Numbered from the stretch's first letter, positions 49,803 through 59,089 are shown. The stretch is DNA of 64,000 bases from Nocardiopsis ganjiahuensis DSM 45031 (GCF_000341085.1 NZ_ANBA01000015.1:174066-238065); one strand, 5' to 3'. Notes: generated by a model from the sequence alone, not told the origin. Numbers and translations are program-made.

Positions 49803-49944
49803 GCGATAATCGCAACGAGCCCTCTGGTTGCCACTTCGTTACAAACATCCCACCTCTCACCCACGTGCGTCACGCAACCCTTACCACCAGCCGTTTTCTC
49901 TCTGACTCCATCCTCGCGCGCACGATGAAATCGCAACGATGCGA
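49803..49944. promoter_or_regulatory. Repeated ATCGCAACGA sites between regulator and BCCT gene
   Basis: ATCGCAACGA occurs at 49809-49818 and again at 49930-49939, 121 bp apart. Each lies in a dyad: GCGAT-A-ATCGC (49803-49813) and TCGCA-N4-TGCGA (49931-49944). The second is just upstream of TTGATA (49956-49961) and TAGGAA (49979-49984), 17 bases apart, a possible BCCT promoter. The two sites fit a regulator with two DNA-binding domains. Confidence 0.6.
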
Positions 49945-50013
49945 CACCTGACTGTTTGATAAGTCAACCGCAACACAGTAGGAACTAGAAGGCCCCTGAC
50001 CCCGAGCCCGGAG

Positions 50014-51600
50014 GTGACCCGAGCCATCCGTTGGAACATCGACAGCAAAGTCTTCTGGCCCGCCCTGATCATGGTGGTCGGCTTCACCGCACCCTTCGTG
50101 CTCGCCCCGGAGGCGGGAGAGCGCCTCCTCGGGGGCGTGTTATCCCAACTCCAGTCGAACCTCGGCTGGGCGTACATGTGGTTCGTCGTCGCACTCGCCC
50201 TCCTGCTCGTCTGGCTGGCCTTCTCCAGGTACGGCAACATCAGGATGGGCGGCGCCGAGGACCGCCCCGAGTTCTCCACCCCCACCTGGCTCGCGATGAT
50301 CTTCACCGCCGCGATCGGCGGCGGCCTCATGTACTGGGGAATCATCGAGTGGGCGCACTACCACGTGGATCCCCCCTACCAGCTCGAACCGCGTGGCGCC
50401 GAGGCCGCCGAGTGGTCGGCCACCTACCCCCTCTTCCACTGGGGCCCCACCGCCTGGGCCGTCTTCTGCGTCCCGACCCTGGCCCTCGCGTACGCCTACC
50501 ACGTACGGCGCGCCCGCCACCTGCGCCTCAGCGAGGCCTGCCGGGGCGTGCTGGGCGACCGCGTCGACCGCTGGCCCGGGCGGGTGATCGACGTCTTCTT
50601 CATCATCGGGATGATCGGCGCGGCCGGCACCTCTCTGGGCCTGGCCGTGCCCACCATCGCCGAAGGCGCCTCCCGCATGCTGGGGATCGAGGCGGGAGCC
50701 ACCCTCAACACCGTCGTCATCGGCCTGTGGACCCTGCTGTTCGCCGGCAGCGTCTTCCTCGGGCTGCACCGCGGCCTGAAGCGCCTCGCCAACCTCAACC
50801 TCTACCTGGCCGCGACCCTGGGGGTCCTGATCCTGCTGGTGGGGCCGGCGGTGTTCGTCATCGACACCCTCACCAACAGCGTCGGCATGCTCGCCCAGAA
50901 CATCCTGCGCATGAGCACCTACACGGATCCCGTCGGGGGTTCGGGCTTCCAGGAGACCTGGACCGTCTTCTACTGGGGCTGGTGGATCTCCTACGGCCCG
51001 TTCGTCGGCATGTTCTGCGCCAAGATCTCCAAGGGCCGCACCGTCCGGCAGATCATCGTCGGGATGTGCGGCTTCGGAAGCCTGGGCTGCTGGCTCGCGT
51101 TCGCCCTGCTCGGCAACTCCGGGATGGCCTTCGAGCTGCGGGGGAACGCGGACATCGTCGACACCCTGGAGGCCGAGGGTGCGGTTTCGGCCATCTTCGC
51201 CACACTGGAGGCGTTCCCGCTCAGGGAGGTCATCACGCCGCTCTTCCTGGTGCTCCTGCTGATCTTCCTGGCCACGACCCTGGACTCGGCGTCCTACATC
51301 ATGGGGTCGGCCACCTCGCGCGACCTGCCCAACGATGTCGAGCCCTCGCGGTTCAACCGCGTGCTGTGGGCCTGCGTGCTCACCGCGGTGTCGGTCTCGG
51401 TGATGTCCGCGGGGGGCACCGAAGCACTGCAGAGCCTGTCGGTCGTGACCGCGTTCCCGCTGATCGCCATCCTGAGCCTGGTGGCCGTCTCCCTCGTCCG
51501 CTGGCTCCGCGCCCACGAGGGCGCCACGGCGGAACACGCTCCCGAGGGCGGTCCGGCGGAGTCCGCCCCCGAGAGCGGTCCGGACCGGACCGCGGCCTGA
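50014..51600 (+). CDS. BCCT-family carnitine/betaine/choline transporter
   Basis: 528 residues if GTG 50014 is the start. Twelve membrane segments. BCCT features: GGGLMYWGIIEWAHY near residue 107, and the conserved helix-8 segment YWGWWISYGPFVGMFCAKISKGRTVRQ (core WWISYGPFVGMFCAKISKGR). The acidic C-terminus is about 35 residues long. It imports a quaternary amine; with the divergent carnitine genes the likely cargo is L-carnitine, also usable for osmoprotection. The start is odd: the GTG lies within GGAGGTGA, itself a perfect ribosome-binding sequence, and the next in-frame candidate is an ATC. Confidence 0.9.
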   Translation: MTRAIRWNIDSKVFWPALIMVVGFTAPFVLAPEAGERLLGGVLSQLQSNLGWAYMWFVVALALLLVWLAFSRYGNIRMGGAEDRPEFSTPTWLAMIFTAAIGGGLMYWGIIEWAHYHVDPPYQLEPRGAEAAEWSATYPLFHWGPTAWAVFCVPTLALAYAYHVRRARHLRLSEACRGVLGDRVDRWPGRVIDVFFIIGMIGAAGTSLGLAVPTIAEGASRMLGIEAGATLNTVVIGLWTLLFAGSVFLGLHRGLKRLANLNLYLAATLGVLILLVGPAVFVIDTLTNSVGMLAQNILRMSTYTDPVGGSGFQETWTVFYWGWWISYGPFVGMFCAKISKGRTVRQIIVGMCGFGSLGCWLAFALLGNSGMAFELRGNADIVDTLEAEGAVSAIFATLEAFPLREVITPLFLVLLLIFLATTLDSASYIMGSATSRDLPNDVEPSRFNRVLWACVLTAVSVSVMSAGGTEALQSLSVVTAFPLIAILSLVAVSLVRWLRAHEGATAEHAPEGGPAESAPESGPDRTAA

Positions 51601-51954
51601 CCCGGCCGGGGCACCCACCCCGTCACCGCCCCGGTCCTCGCGCCGAGGTCTCAGCCCCTGGGACCCCACCGACAACAGTTCTGGACTTTCGGGTCCTGAC
51701 CTGGTGGCCGGGTGGTGAAAAACCTGGCCACCCGGTGGCCTGGTCACGGGAAAACCGGGCCACCAGGTGCCCCGGTGGCCGTTCGGGAACGGCCACCGGG
51801 AACACGAATTCGGACACGGGTACACACGGGTACACGCAGTCACACAGAGCGATCTTCATCATGCCGATCGGTGCGAAAACCCTTTCTTTTCGAGCTTTCA
51901 GCGGTTAATGTGGCGCCGCCCTGCCCCACCCCCCGGGCGCATCGGAAGGAACCC
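51601..51954. repeat. 354-base intergenic region with nested GGTGGCC hairpins
   Basis: No gene is visible. From 51699 to 51800 several inverted repeats share the core GGTGGCC/GGCCACC. ACCTGGTGGCC (51699-51709) pairs with 51758-51768, and GGCCACCCGGTGGCC (51726-51740) is a palindrome inside that loop. A separate stem follows at 51771-51800. After 51800 the sequence is less GC-rich (GAATTCGGACACGGGTACAC) and probably holds the monooxygenase promoter. Confidence 0.7.
51771..51800 (+). terminator. Hairpin terminator after the BCCT gene
   Basis: CCCGGTGGCCGTT pairs perfectly (13 bp) with AACGGCCACCGGG around the loop CGGG. It is the strongest single hairpin of the repeat region. Confidence 0.7.
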
Positions 51955-53679
51955 ATGCCGCACCTCCCCCCGAACCAGAGCGCGCAGATTCCCGCCCCCC
52001 GTTCCCCCTCCGCCCCACCGCCCGCCGCACCCGAGCCGGTCCGGCTGGACGCGGCCGTCATCGGGGCGGGGTTCGGCGGCATGTACGCCCTTCACCGCCT
52101 GCGCGACCGCCTCGGCCTGACCGCGCACGCCTTCGAGGCCGGAGACGGTGTCGGCGGCACCTGGTACTGGAACCGCTACCCGGGTGCCCGCTGCGACGCC
52201 GAGTCGGTCTTCTACTCCTACTCCTTCGACGAGGACCTCCAGCAGGAGTGGGTCTGGAGCGAGCGCTACGCCGCCCAGCCCGAGATCCTCTCCTACGCCG
52301 AACACGTCGCGGACCGCCTGGACCTGCGCCGCAGCATCACCTTCGGGACCCGGGTGAGCTCCGCCCACTACGACGAGGACCGGTGTCTGTGGCTGCTGGC
52401 CACCGACACCGGGCGACGTGTCGAGGCCCGCTACCTGGTCACCGCGCTGGGGTGCCTGTCCGCGGCCCAGGCCCCCGGCATCGACGGGCTCGACGGCTTC
52501 CTGGGCGAGGTCCACCACACCGCCCACTGGCCTCACGAGGGGGTCGACCTGTCCGGGAAGCGGGTGGCCGTGATCGGCACCGGCTCCTCCGGGATCCAGG
52601 CCGTCCCCGAGATCGCGAACCTGGCCGAGCACCTCACCGTCTTCCAGCGCACTCCGCACTACACCGTCCCCGCCCGCAACCGCCCCCTCACCGAGGAGGA
52701 GTTCGACGACGTCCGCGACCGCTACCCGGAGCTGCGGGAAGAGGCCCGGGACACCGCCGTCGGGCTGCTGCTGGACCCGCCTCCCGGCAACGCCGCCGAC
52801 CTGACGGAGACGGAGCGGACCGCGGAGCTGGAGCGCCGCTGGCACCGGGGCGGCCTGGGATTCATCTCCGCCTTCGGGGACCTGCTCATGGACGAGACCT
52901 CGAACACGATCGCCGCCGACTACGTGCGCGAGCGCATACGGGAGACCGTCCGGGACCCGCGTACGGCGGAGCTGCTGACCCCCGCCGACTACCCCATCGC
53001 CACCAAGCGCATCTGCCTGGACACCGGCTACTACGAGGCCTTCAACCGGGAGAACGTGTCCCTGGTCTCGGTCCGGGACACCCCGATCGAGCGGATCACC
53101 CCCACCGGGGTACGGGTCGACGGCACCGACCACGAGTTCGACGTGATCGTCTTCGCCACCGGGTTCGACGCGATGACCGGCGCCTACACCCGCATGGACC
53201 TGCGCGGTCGCGACGGGCGAAGGATCGACGAGGAGTGGCGGGCCGGTCCGCGCGCCTACCTGGGTGTGGCGGTCTCCGGGTTCCCGAACCTGTTCACGGT
53301 CACCGGCCCGGGGAGCCCTTCGGTGCTCACCAACATGATGGCCTCCATCGAACAGCACGTCGACTGGATCACCGACTACATCGACCACCTGGAGCGCTCG
53401 GGGGTCGCGGCGGCCGAGGCGGAGGAGGAGGCCCAGGACTCCTGGGTGGCGCACGTCGCCGAGGTCGCCTCCCACACCCTCTACTCCCGGGCGGGTTCCT
53501 GGTACATGGGCGCCAACGTCGAGGGCAAGCCGCGGGTGTTCATGCCCTACGCGGGCGGCCTGAACCTGTACCGGCAGCAGTGCGATCGGATCGCCTCCCA
53601 GGGCTACCCGGGTTTCACGCACACCGCGAAGCGGTCCCGGGGCAACCCCAGCCGAAAGCACCTCCGGCCCGCTCGTTAG
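51955..53679 (+). CDS. Baeyer-Villiger-type flavin monooxygenase
   Basis: 574 residues from ATG 51955 with GGAAGGA upstream. Two Rossmann motifs are present: FAD GAGFGG near residue 34 and NADPH GTGSSG near residue 208. The type I BVMO fingerprint FxGxxxHxxxW appears as FLGEVHHTAHWP at residues 182-193. Other BVMO blocks are GTWYWNRYPGARCD and DVIVFATGFDAMTGAY. The enzyme would insert oxygen into a cyclic or linear ketone with NADPH. It is 34 residues longer at the N-terminus than cyclohexanone monooxygenase because of a Pro/Ala tail. Its position beside the carnitine locus may be coincidence. Confidence 0.92.
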   Translation: MPHLPPNQSAQIPAPRSPSAPPPAAPEPVRLDAAVIGAGFGGMYALHRLRDRLGLTAHAFEAGDGVGGTWYWNRYPGARCDAESVFYSYSFDEDLQQEWVWSERYAAQPEILSYAEHVADRLDLRRSITFGTRVSSAHYDEDRCLWLLATDTGRRVEARYLVTALGCLSAAQAPGIDGLDGFLGEVHHTAHWPHEGVDLSGKRVAVIGTGSSGIQAVPEIANLAEHLTVFQRTPHYTVPARNRPLTEEEFDDVRDRYPELREEARDTAVGLLLDPPPGNAADLTETERTAELERRWHRGGLGFISAFGDLLMDETSNTIAADYVRERIRETVRDPRTAELLTPADYPIATKRICLDTGYYEAFNRENVSLVSVRDTPIERITPTGVRVDGTDHEFDVIVFATGFDAMTGAYTRMDLRGRDGRRIDEEWRAGPRAYLGVAVSGFPNLFTVTGPGSPSVLTNMMASIEQHVDWITDYIDHLERSGVAAAEAEEEAQDSWVAHVAEVASHTLYSRAGSWYMGANVEGKPRVFMPYAGGLNLYRQQCDRIASQGYPGFTHTAKRSRGNPSRKHLRPAR

Positions 53680-53694
53680 GGTTCCCACTGGCCC

Positions 53695-53734
53695 TGCCGG
53701 GGCACCGCTTCCTTGGAGTGGCGGTGCCCCGGCA
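53695..53734 (+). terminator. Hairpin terminator after the monooxygenase
   Basis: TGCCGGGGCACCGC pairs perfectly with GCGGTGCCCCGGCA over a 12-base loop, 15 bases after the stop. Confidence 0.8.
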
Positions 53735-53805
53735 CGGCCGTCGGCAACACCGGCAAGGGCGCCGGACCATGCCAGCCGCATCACGGAGTCCAGGAGGCAT
53801 CCGGC

Positions 53806-56800
53806 ATGTTCGAGAAGATACTGGTGGCCAACCGCGGTGAGATCGCCATCCGTGCGTTGCGCGCGGGGCACGAGGTGGGGGCGCGCACCGTAGCGGTCTT
53901 TCCCCACGAGGACCGCCACTCGCTGCACCGGCTCAAGGCCGACGAGGCCTACCAGATCGGGGAGCCCGGGCACCCCGTCCGCGCGTACCTGTCGGTCGAC
54001 GAGATCGTCCGCGCGGCACGGGAGGCGGGCGCCGACGCCGTCTACCCCGGGTACGGCTTCCTGTCGGAGAACCCGGAGCTGGCCCGGGCCTGCGCCGAGG
54101 CGGGCATCACCTTCGTGGGTCCGCCCGCCGAGGTGCTGGAGCTGACCGGCAACAAGGCGACCGCCATCGCCGCCGCCAAGCGGGCGGGCATCCCCGTGCT
54201 GGACTCCACCGAGCCCTCCACCGACGTGGACGGGCTGGTGGCCGCGGCCGAGGAGATCGGCTTCCCCGTGTTCGTCAAGGCCGTGGCCGGCGGCGGCGGC
54301 CGGGGCATGCGCCGTGTGGACGCGCGCCCCGCGCTCCGGGAGTCCATCGAGGCGGCCATGCGCGAGGCCGAGACCGCCTTCGGCGACCCCACGGTGTTCC
54401 TGGAGCGCGCCGTGGTGGACCCGCGCCACATCGAGGTGCAGATCCTCGCCGACGGCGAGGGCAACGTCATCCACCTGTACGAGCGCGACTGCTCGGTGCA
54501 GCGCCGCCACCAGAAGGTCGTGGAACTGGCCCCGGCGCCCAACCTCGACCCGGAGCTGCGCGAGCGCATGTGCCAGGACGCGGTGCGGCTGGCCCGGGAG
54601 CTGGGCTACCGCAACGCGGGCACGGTCGAGTTCCTGGTGGGCCGGGACGGCCGGCACGTGTTCATCGAACTCAACCCGCGCATCCAGGTCGAGCACACGG
54701 TGACCGAGGAGGTCACCGACGTCGACCTCGTGCAGTCGCAGATCCGGATCGCCTCCGGTGAGACCCTCGCCGACCTGGGCCTGTCCCAGGACGCGATCGT
54801 CCTGCACGGCGCCGCCCTGCAGTGCCGCATCACCACCGAGGACCCGGCCAACGGCTTCCGGCCCGACACCGGGACGATCAGCGCCTACCGCTCCCCCGGC
54901 GGCTCGGGCATCCGCCTGGACGGCGGCACCGCGGCCGCGGGTTCGGAGGTCAGCGCCTACTTCGACTCCCTGCTGGTCAAGCTCACCTGTCGGGGCCGCG
55001 ACTTCGCCACGGCGGTGAGCCGCGCCCAGCGCGCGGTCGCCGAGTTCCGGATCCGCGGCATCTCCACCAACATCCCCTTCCTCCAGGCGGTCCTGGAGGA
55101 CGAGGACTTCCGGCAGGGCCGGGTCACGACCTCGTTCATCGAGGAGCGCCCCCAGCTGCTGACCGCCCGGCCCTCCGCCGACCGCGGCACCCGCCTGCTC
55201 ACCTACCTGGCCGACGTGACGGTGAACAAGCCGCACGGCGAGCGCCCGCACCTGATCGACCCGGTCGTCAAGCTGCCCGCCGTTCCCGAAGGCGCGCCGC
55301 CGGCCGGGTCCAAGCAGCGCCTGACCGAGCTGGGCCCCGAGGGGTTCGCGCGCTGGCTGCGCGCCTCCGACACGCTGGGGGTCACCGACACCACCTTCCG
55401 CGACGCCCACCAGTCGCTGCTGGCCACCCGGGTGCGCACCCAGGACCTGCTGGCGGCGGCGCCCGCCGTGGCGCACACCCTGCCCGAACTGCTCTCCCTG
55501 GAGTGCTGGGGCGGCGCCACCTACGACGTGGCGCTGCGGTTCCTCGCCGAGGACCCCTGGGAGCGGCTCGCCGCACTGCGCGAGGCCGTGCCCAACGTGG
55601 CCCTGCAGATGCTGCTGCGCGGCCGCAACACGGTCGGGTACACGCCCTACCCCACCGAGGTCACCAACGCGTTCGTGCGCGAGGCCGCCGCCACGGGTGT
55701 GGACATCTTCCGGATCTTCGACGCCCTCAACGACGTCGAGCAGATGCGCCCGGCGATCGAGGCGGTCCGCGAGACCGGCACCGGGGTCGCCGAGGTGGCG
55801 CTGTGCTACACCGCCGACCTGTCGGACCCGGCCGAGAAGCTGTACACGCTGGACTACTACCTGAGGCTGGCCGAGCGGATCGTGGAGTCCGGCGCGCACG
55901 TGCTCGCCGTCAAGGACATGGCCGGGCTGCTGCGCGCCCCGGCCGCCGCCCGCCTGGTGAGCGCGCTGCGGAGCGAGTTCGACCTGCCGGTCCACGTGCA
56001 CACGCACGACACCCCGGGCGGCCAGCTCGCCACCTACCTCGCCGCGGTGAACGCCGGCGCGGACGCGGTGGACGGCGCCGTCGCCTCCATGGCGGGCACC
56101 ACCTCGCAGCCCTCGCTCTCGGCGATCGTGGCCGCCTTCGACCACTCCGCCACCCCCACCGGGCTGTCCCTGGACGCGGTGAACGAGCTGGAGCCGTACT
56201 GGGAGGCGGTACGCCGGGTGTACGCGCCCTTCGAGGCGGGCCTGAGCTCCCCGACCGGGCGGGTCTACCACCACGAGATCCCCGGCGGCCAGCTGTCCAA
56301 CCTGCGCACCCAGGCCACCGCGCTGGGGCTGGGCGACCGGTTCGAGGACATCGAGGCGATGTACGCCGCCGCCGACCGCATGCTGGGCCGCCTGGTGAAG
56401 GTGACCCCCTCCTCCAAGGTGGTGGGCGACCTGGCCCTGCACCTGGTGGGCGCCGGGGTCTCCCCCGAGGAGTTCGAGAAGGACCCGGACCGGTTCGACG
56501 TGCCCGACTCGGTGGTGGGCTTCCTCCGCGGTGAGCTGGGTGTGCCCCCGGGCGAGTGGCCCGAGCCGTTCCGCACCAAGGCGCTGCGCGGGCGCGGCGA
56601 GCCCCGTGCCACCGAGGAGCTGAGCGAGGTGGACCGCGCCGGGCTGGCCGAGGAGCCGCGCGCCACCCTGAACCGGCTGCTGTTCGCCGGACCCACGAAG
56701 GAGTTCGAGGCGCACCGCGCCGCCTACGGCGACACCAGCGTGCTCGACAGCAAGGACTTCTTCTACGGTCTGCGCGAGGGCGAGGAGCACGTGGTGGACC

Positions 56801-57180
56801 TGGAGCCGGGTGTGCGCCTGCTCATCGGCCTCCAGGCGGTGAGCGAGGCCGACGAGCGCGGCATGCGCACCGTCATGACCACCCTCAACGACCAGCTCCG
56901 GCCGCTGCACGTGCGGGACCGGTCACTGGCCTCGGACGTGCCCGAGGCGGAGAAGGCCGACCGCAACGACCCCTCCCAGGTCGCGGCGCCCTTCGCCGGT
57001 GTGGTCACCCCGGTGGTGGCCGTGGGCGACGAGGTCAAGACCGGGGACACGGTCGCCACCATCGAGGCGATGAAGATGGAGGCCTCGATCACGGCACCGC
57101 AGGACGGTGTGGTCTCCCGGGTGGCCGTCGACGGCGTTCGGCGCGTGGAGGGCGGCGACCTGATCGTCCAGCTGGGCTGA
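53806..57180 (+). CDS. pyc: Pyruvate carboxylase
   Basis: 1124 residues from ATG 53806 with CAGGAGG upstream. Domains: biotin carboxylase at 1-450 (VANRGEIAIR, AVAGGGGRGMRR, ELNPRIQVEHTVTEE), carboxyltransferase at about 530-800 with DTTFRDAHQSLLATRVRT and the carbamylated-type lysine K703 in AVKDMAGLL, and biotin carrier at about 1050-1124 with K1090 in EAMKMEAS. It makes oxaloacetate from pyruvate, bicarbonate and ATP for anaplerosis and gluconeogenesis. Length and order are those of the single-chain alpha4 enzyme. A separate monocistronic transcript is likely. Confidence 0.97.
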   Translation: MFEKILVANRGEIAIRALRAGHEVGARTVAVFPHEDRHSLHRLKADEAYQIGEPGHPVRAYLSVDEIVRAAREAGADAVYPGYGFLSENPELARACAEAGITFVGPPAEVLELTGNKATAIAAAKRAGIPVLDSTEPSTDVDGLVAAAEEIGFPVFVKAVAGGGGRGMRRVDARPALRESIEAAMREAETAFGDPTVFLERAVVDPRHIEVQILADGEGNVIHLYERDCSVQRRHQKVVELAPAPNLDPELRERMCQDAVRLARELGYRNAGTVEFLVGRDGRHVFIELNPRIQVEHTVTEEVTDVDLVQSQIRIASGETLADLGLSQDAIVLHGAALQCRITTEDPANGFRPDTGTISAYRSPGGSGIRLDGGTAAAGSEVSAYFDSLLVKLTCRGRDFATAVSRAQRAVAEFRIRGISTNIPFLQAVLEDEDFRQGRVTTSFIEERPQLLTARPSADRGTRLLTYLADVTVNKPHGERPHLIDPVVKLPAVPEGAPPAGSKQRLTELGPEGFARWLRASDTLGVTDTTFRDAHQSLLATRVRTQDLLAAAPAVAHTLPELLSLECWGGATYDVALRFLAEDPWERLAALREAVPNVALQMLLRGRNTVGYTPYPTEVTNAFVREAAATGVDIFRIFDALNDVEQMRPAIEAVRETGTGVAEVALCYTADLSDPAEKLYTLDYYLRLAERIVESGAHVLAVKDMAGLLRAPAAARLVSALRSEFDLPVHVHTHDTPGGQLATYLAAVNAGADAVDGAVASMAGTTSQPSLSAIVAAFDHSATPTGLSLDAVNELEPYWEAVRRVYAPFEAGLSSPTGRVYHHEIPGGQLSNLRTQATALGLGDRFEDIEAMYAAADRMLGRLVKVTPSSKVVGDLALHLVGAGVSPEEFEKDPDRFDVPDSVVGFLRGELGVPPGEWPEPFRTKALRGRGEPRATEELSEVDRAGLAEEPRATLNRLLFAGPTKEFEAHRAAYGDTSVLDSKDFFYGLREGEEHVVDLEPGVRLLIGLQAVSEADERGMRTVMTTLNDQLRPLHVRDRSLASDVPEAEKADRNDPSQVAAPFAGVVTPVVAVGDEVKTGDTVATIEAMKMEASITAPQDGVVSRVAVDGVRRVEGGDLIVQLG

Positions 57181-57389
57181 GGTTCCGGGCCCGGAGCGTC
57201 CGTGGCTCCCAAGGGCTCCGGGCAGCCGTCGTGACCGGCGGCCGCCCGGGGCCAGGGCATGGGGCGCGCCCACCGGTCACAACGCCGGAAGCCTTGTGCC
57301 GCAGGGGTTTCCGCGCGGATCCGGGCTTTGCGAACCGGGCGGGATCAGCCAGACTGGACCCGCCCAGCCCTCGAACCGGATGGATCCCC

Positions 57390-58193
57390 GTGAGTGACTC
57401 CCCCGTCGTACCCGAAGGCGTCGACCTCTCCGCTCCGCACTCCGCACGGGTGTGGAACTACTGGCTCGGCGGCAAGGACAACTACCCCGTCGACCGTGAA
57501 CTCGGCGACCAGATCCTCGGTATCCACCCCAAGATCGCCGTCGACGCCCGCGCGGGCCGCGCCTTCCTCGTCCGGACCATCACCCACCTGGCCGTCGAGG
57601 AGGGTGTCCGGCAGTTCCTGGACGTGGGCACGGGGCTGCCCACCCACCAGAACACCCACGAGATCGCCCAGGCCGCCGCCCCGGATTCGAAGGTCGTCTA
57701 CGTGGACAACGACCCCATGGTGCTCGCCCACGCCCGCGCGCTGCTGACCGGCACCGAGGAGGGCGCCACCGAGTTCGTCGACCACGACCTGCGTGACACC
57801 GAACGGGTCCTGGCCAGGGCCGGTGAGCTACTCGACTTCAGCCGGCCGGTCGGGCTTTCGATCATCGGCACCCTCGGCCACATCCCCACCCTGGAGGAGG
57901 CCGTGGACCTCGTCCGCTCGTACCTGGCGGGACTGCCCTCCGGCAGCTTCCTGGTGGTGGCCGACGCCGTCCTACCCGACGAGGGCAGCGCCGCGGAAGC
58001 CCTGGACGAGTGGAACAAGGAAGCCGCACTGGCCTACCGCGGCCACACTCTCGCGGAGTTCACCTCCTACTTCGACGGCCTGGAGCTGCTCGAGCCCGGC
58101 GTGGGCCCCAGCCCTCTGTGGCGCCCGGCGCCGGTGGACGTCGGCCGCACCCCCGACACCGACATGTACGGCGCCGTCGCCCGCAAACCCTGA
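57390..58193 (+). CDS. SAM-dependent methyltransferase of the actinobacterial DUF574 type
   Basis: 267 residues from GTG 57390. Characteristic blocks: ARVWNYWLGGKDNYPVDRELG, here by its core YWLGGKDNYPVD, the SAM motif FLDVGTGLPT, VYVDNDPMVLAHARALL and LVVADAVLPDE. This family is expanded in streptomycetes and Nocardiopsis and is annotated only as S-adenosyl methyltransferase; no substrate is established for this member. A terminator follows; the 208-base gap after pyruvate carboxylase has only a weak hairpin (57190-57222). Confidence 0.9.
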   Translation: MSDSPVVPEGVDLSAPHSARVWNYWLGGKDNYPVDRELGDQILGIHPKIAVDARAGRAFLVRTITHLAVEEGVRQFLDVGTGLPTHQNTHEIAQAAAPDSKVVYVDNDPMVLAHARALLTGTEEGATEFVDHDLRDTERVLARAGELLDFSRPVGLSIIGTLGHIPTLEEAVDLVRSYLAGLPSGSFLVVADAVLPDEGSAAEALDEWNKEAALAYRGHTLAEFTSYFDGLELLEPGVGPSPLWRPAPVDVGRTPDTDMYGAVARKP

Positions 58194-58200
58194 GCAGGCA

Positions 58201-58232
58201 CCCCTCCTCCGGGCGGCGGACCGGAGGAGGGG
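58201..58232. terminator. Bidirectional hairpin terminator
   Basis: CCCCTCCTCCGG pairs with CCGGAGGAGGGG over an 8-base loop, between convergent genes. Confidence 0.8.
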
Positions 58233-58309
58233 GCGGTCCGGTCACCGATCGGTCCACCCCCTCGGCCGGACCCGACGTCATCGATGCCGGCGCCGGGGAA
58301 CAGCGGCGG

Positions 58310-59089
58310 TCAGGCGGTCCTGTTCAGGACCGGCAGGTAGCCGGAGCCGTGCCCGGTGCCGTTGGGGTGGTAGGAGCTCTCCACCGGCCACGTCGGTCCG
58401 TGGATCCAGCTCGTGGAGGCGCAGATGCGGTGGCCCTCGAAGGCCGGGCTGACGTCGGCGTAGACGAACCCGTGGGCCTGGGCCCGGTTGCGCAGCTGCG
58501 CGTTGAGGGTGTCCGCGGTGGCGTTGATGCGTTCGCGGCGCTCGACGGTGATGGCTCCGAAGCAGGAGGACGTCTCGTACAGGCGCGGGTAGCCCAGGAC
58601 GACGACGCGGGCTCCGGGGGCCTTCGCGCGGATGTCCGAGTAGAGACCGTCGAGTTGGCCGGACAGGCTCTGGGCGATGTACCGGTCGGAGTTGTCCAGA
58701 GCCGAGAAGCAGGCCTCGTCCGAGCCGGTGCGACAGGAGACGACCACGTCGACGAAACCGGCGTCGTTGCCGCCGCTGGTCACACTGACCAGGTCGGTCG
58801 CCGAGGACAGCGTGCCGAGCTGCAGGCTGCGCACCGACGCCGAGGTCGCGCCGCCGCAGGCCTCGAAGCTGAAGGACGCGACGGAGTTCTGCGCGGCCCA
58901 CAGCGCGGGATAGGCCCGGGAGGAGCGCTTGCACGAGGCGGAGAGGTCGTAGGATCCGGCACCCACACCGGACGAATAGGAGTCTCCGAGCGCGACGTAG
59001 TCGACGGAGGACTCCGCGTTGGCCGCTGCGGACGAGGAAGCGATCAGCAGCAGGGTGAGGAACAGGGTCGAGCAGAGGCGGTGGATCAT
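58310..59089 (-). CDS. Secreted SGNH-family lipase/esterase
   Basis: 259 residues from ATG 59089. A Sec signal peptide (residues 1-27, ending SSAAANAES) is present. SGNH blocks: catalytic Ser in VALGDSYSSG, oxyanion Gly in ACGGATSASV, N in TSGGNDAGF, and H in SSYHPNGTGH. Paired cysteines suit an extracellular enzyme. It resembles the Streptomyces SCO1725/rim-lesterase type (SGNH lipases of about 260 residues), hydrolysing fatty esters outside the cell. It is transcribed away from the operon that starts further right. Confidence 0.92.
   Translation of the reverse strand: MIHRLCSTLFLTLLLIASSSAAANAESSVDYVALGDSYSSGVGAGSYDLSASCKRSSRAYPALWAAQNSVASFSFEACGGATSASVRSLQLGTLSSATDLVSVTSGGNDAGFVDVVVSCRTGSDEACFSALDNSDRYIAQSLSGQLDGLYSDIRAKAPGARVVVLGYPRLYETSSCFGAITVERRERINATADTLNAQLRNRAQAHGFVYADVSPAFEGHRICASTSWIHGPTWPVESSYHPNGTGHGSGYLPVLNRTA

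Noticed and set aside
51898..56910. A 1670-codon open frame on the minus strand opposite the monooxygenase and pyruvate carboxylase genes
   Set aside because: Both plus-strand genes have complete, motif-rich products. Long antisense frames are expected where third positions are almost all G or C, and its product is low-complexity (Gly/His/Gln/Asp-rich) without motifs.
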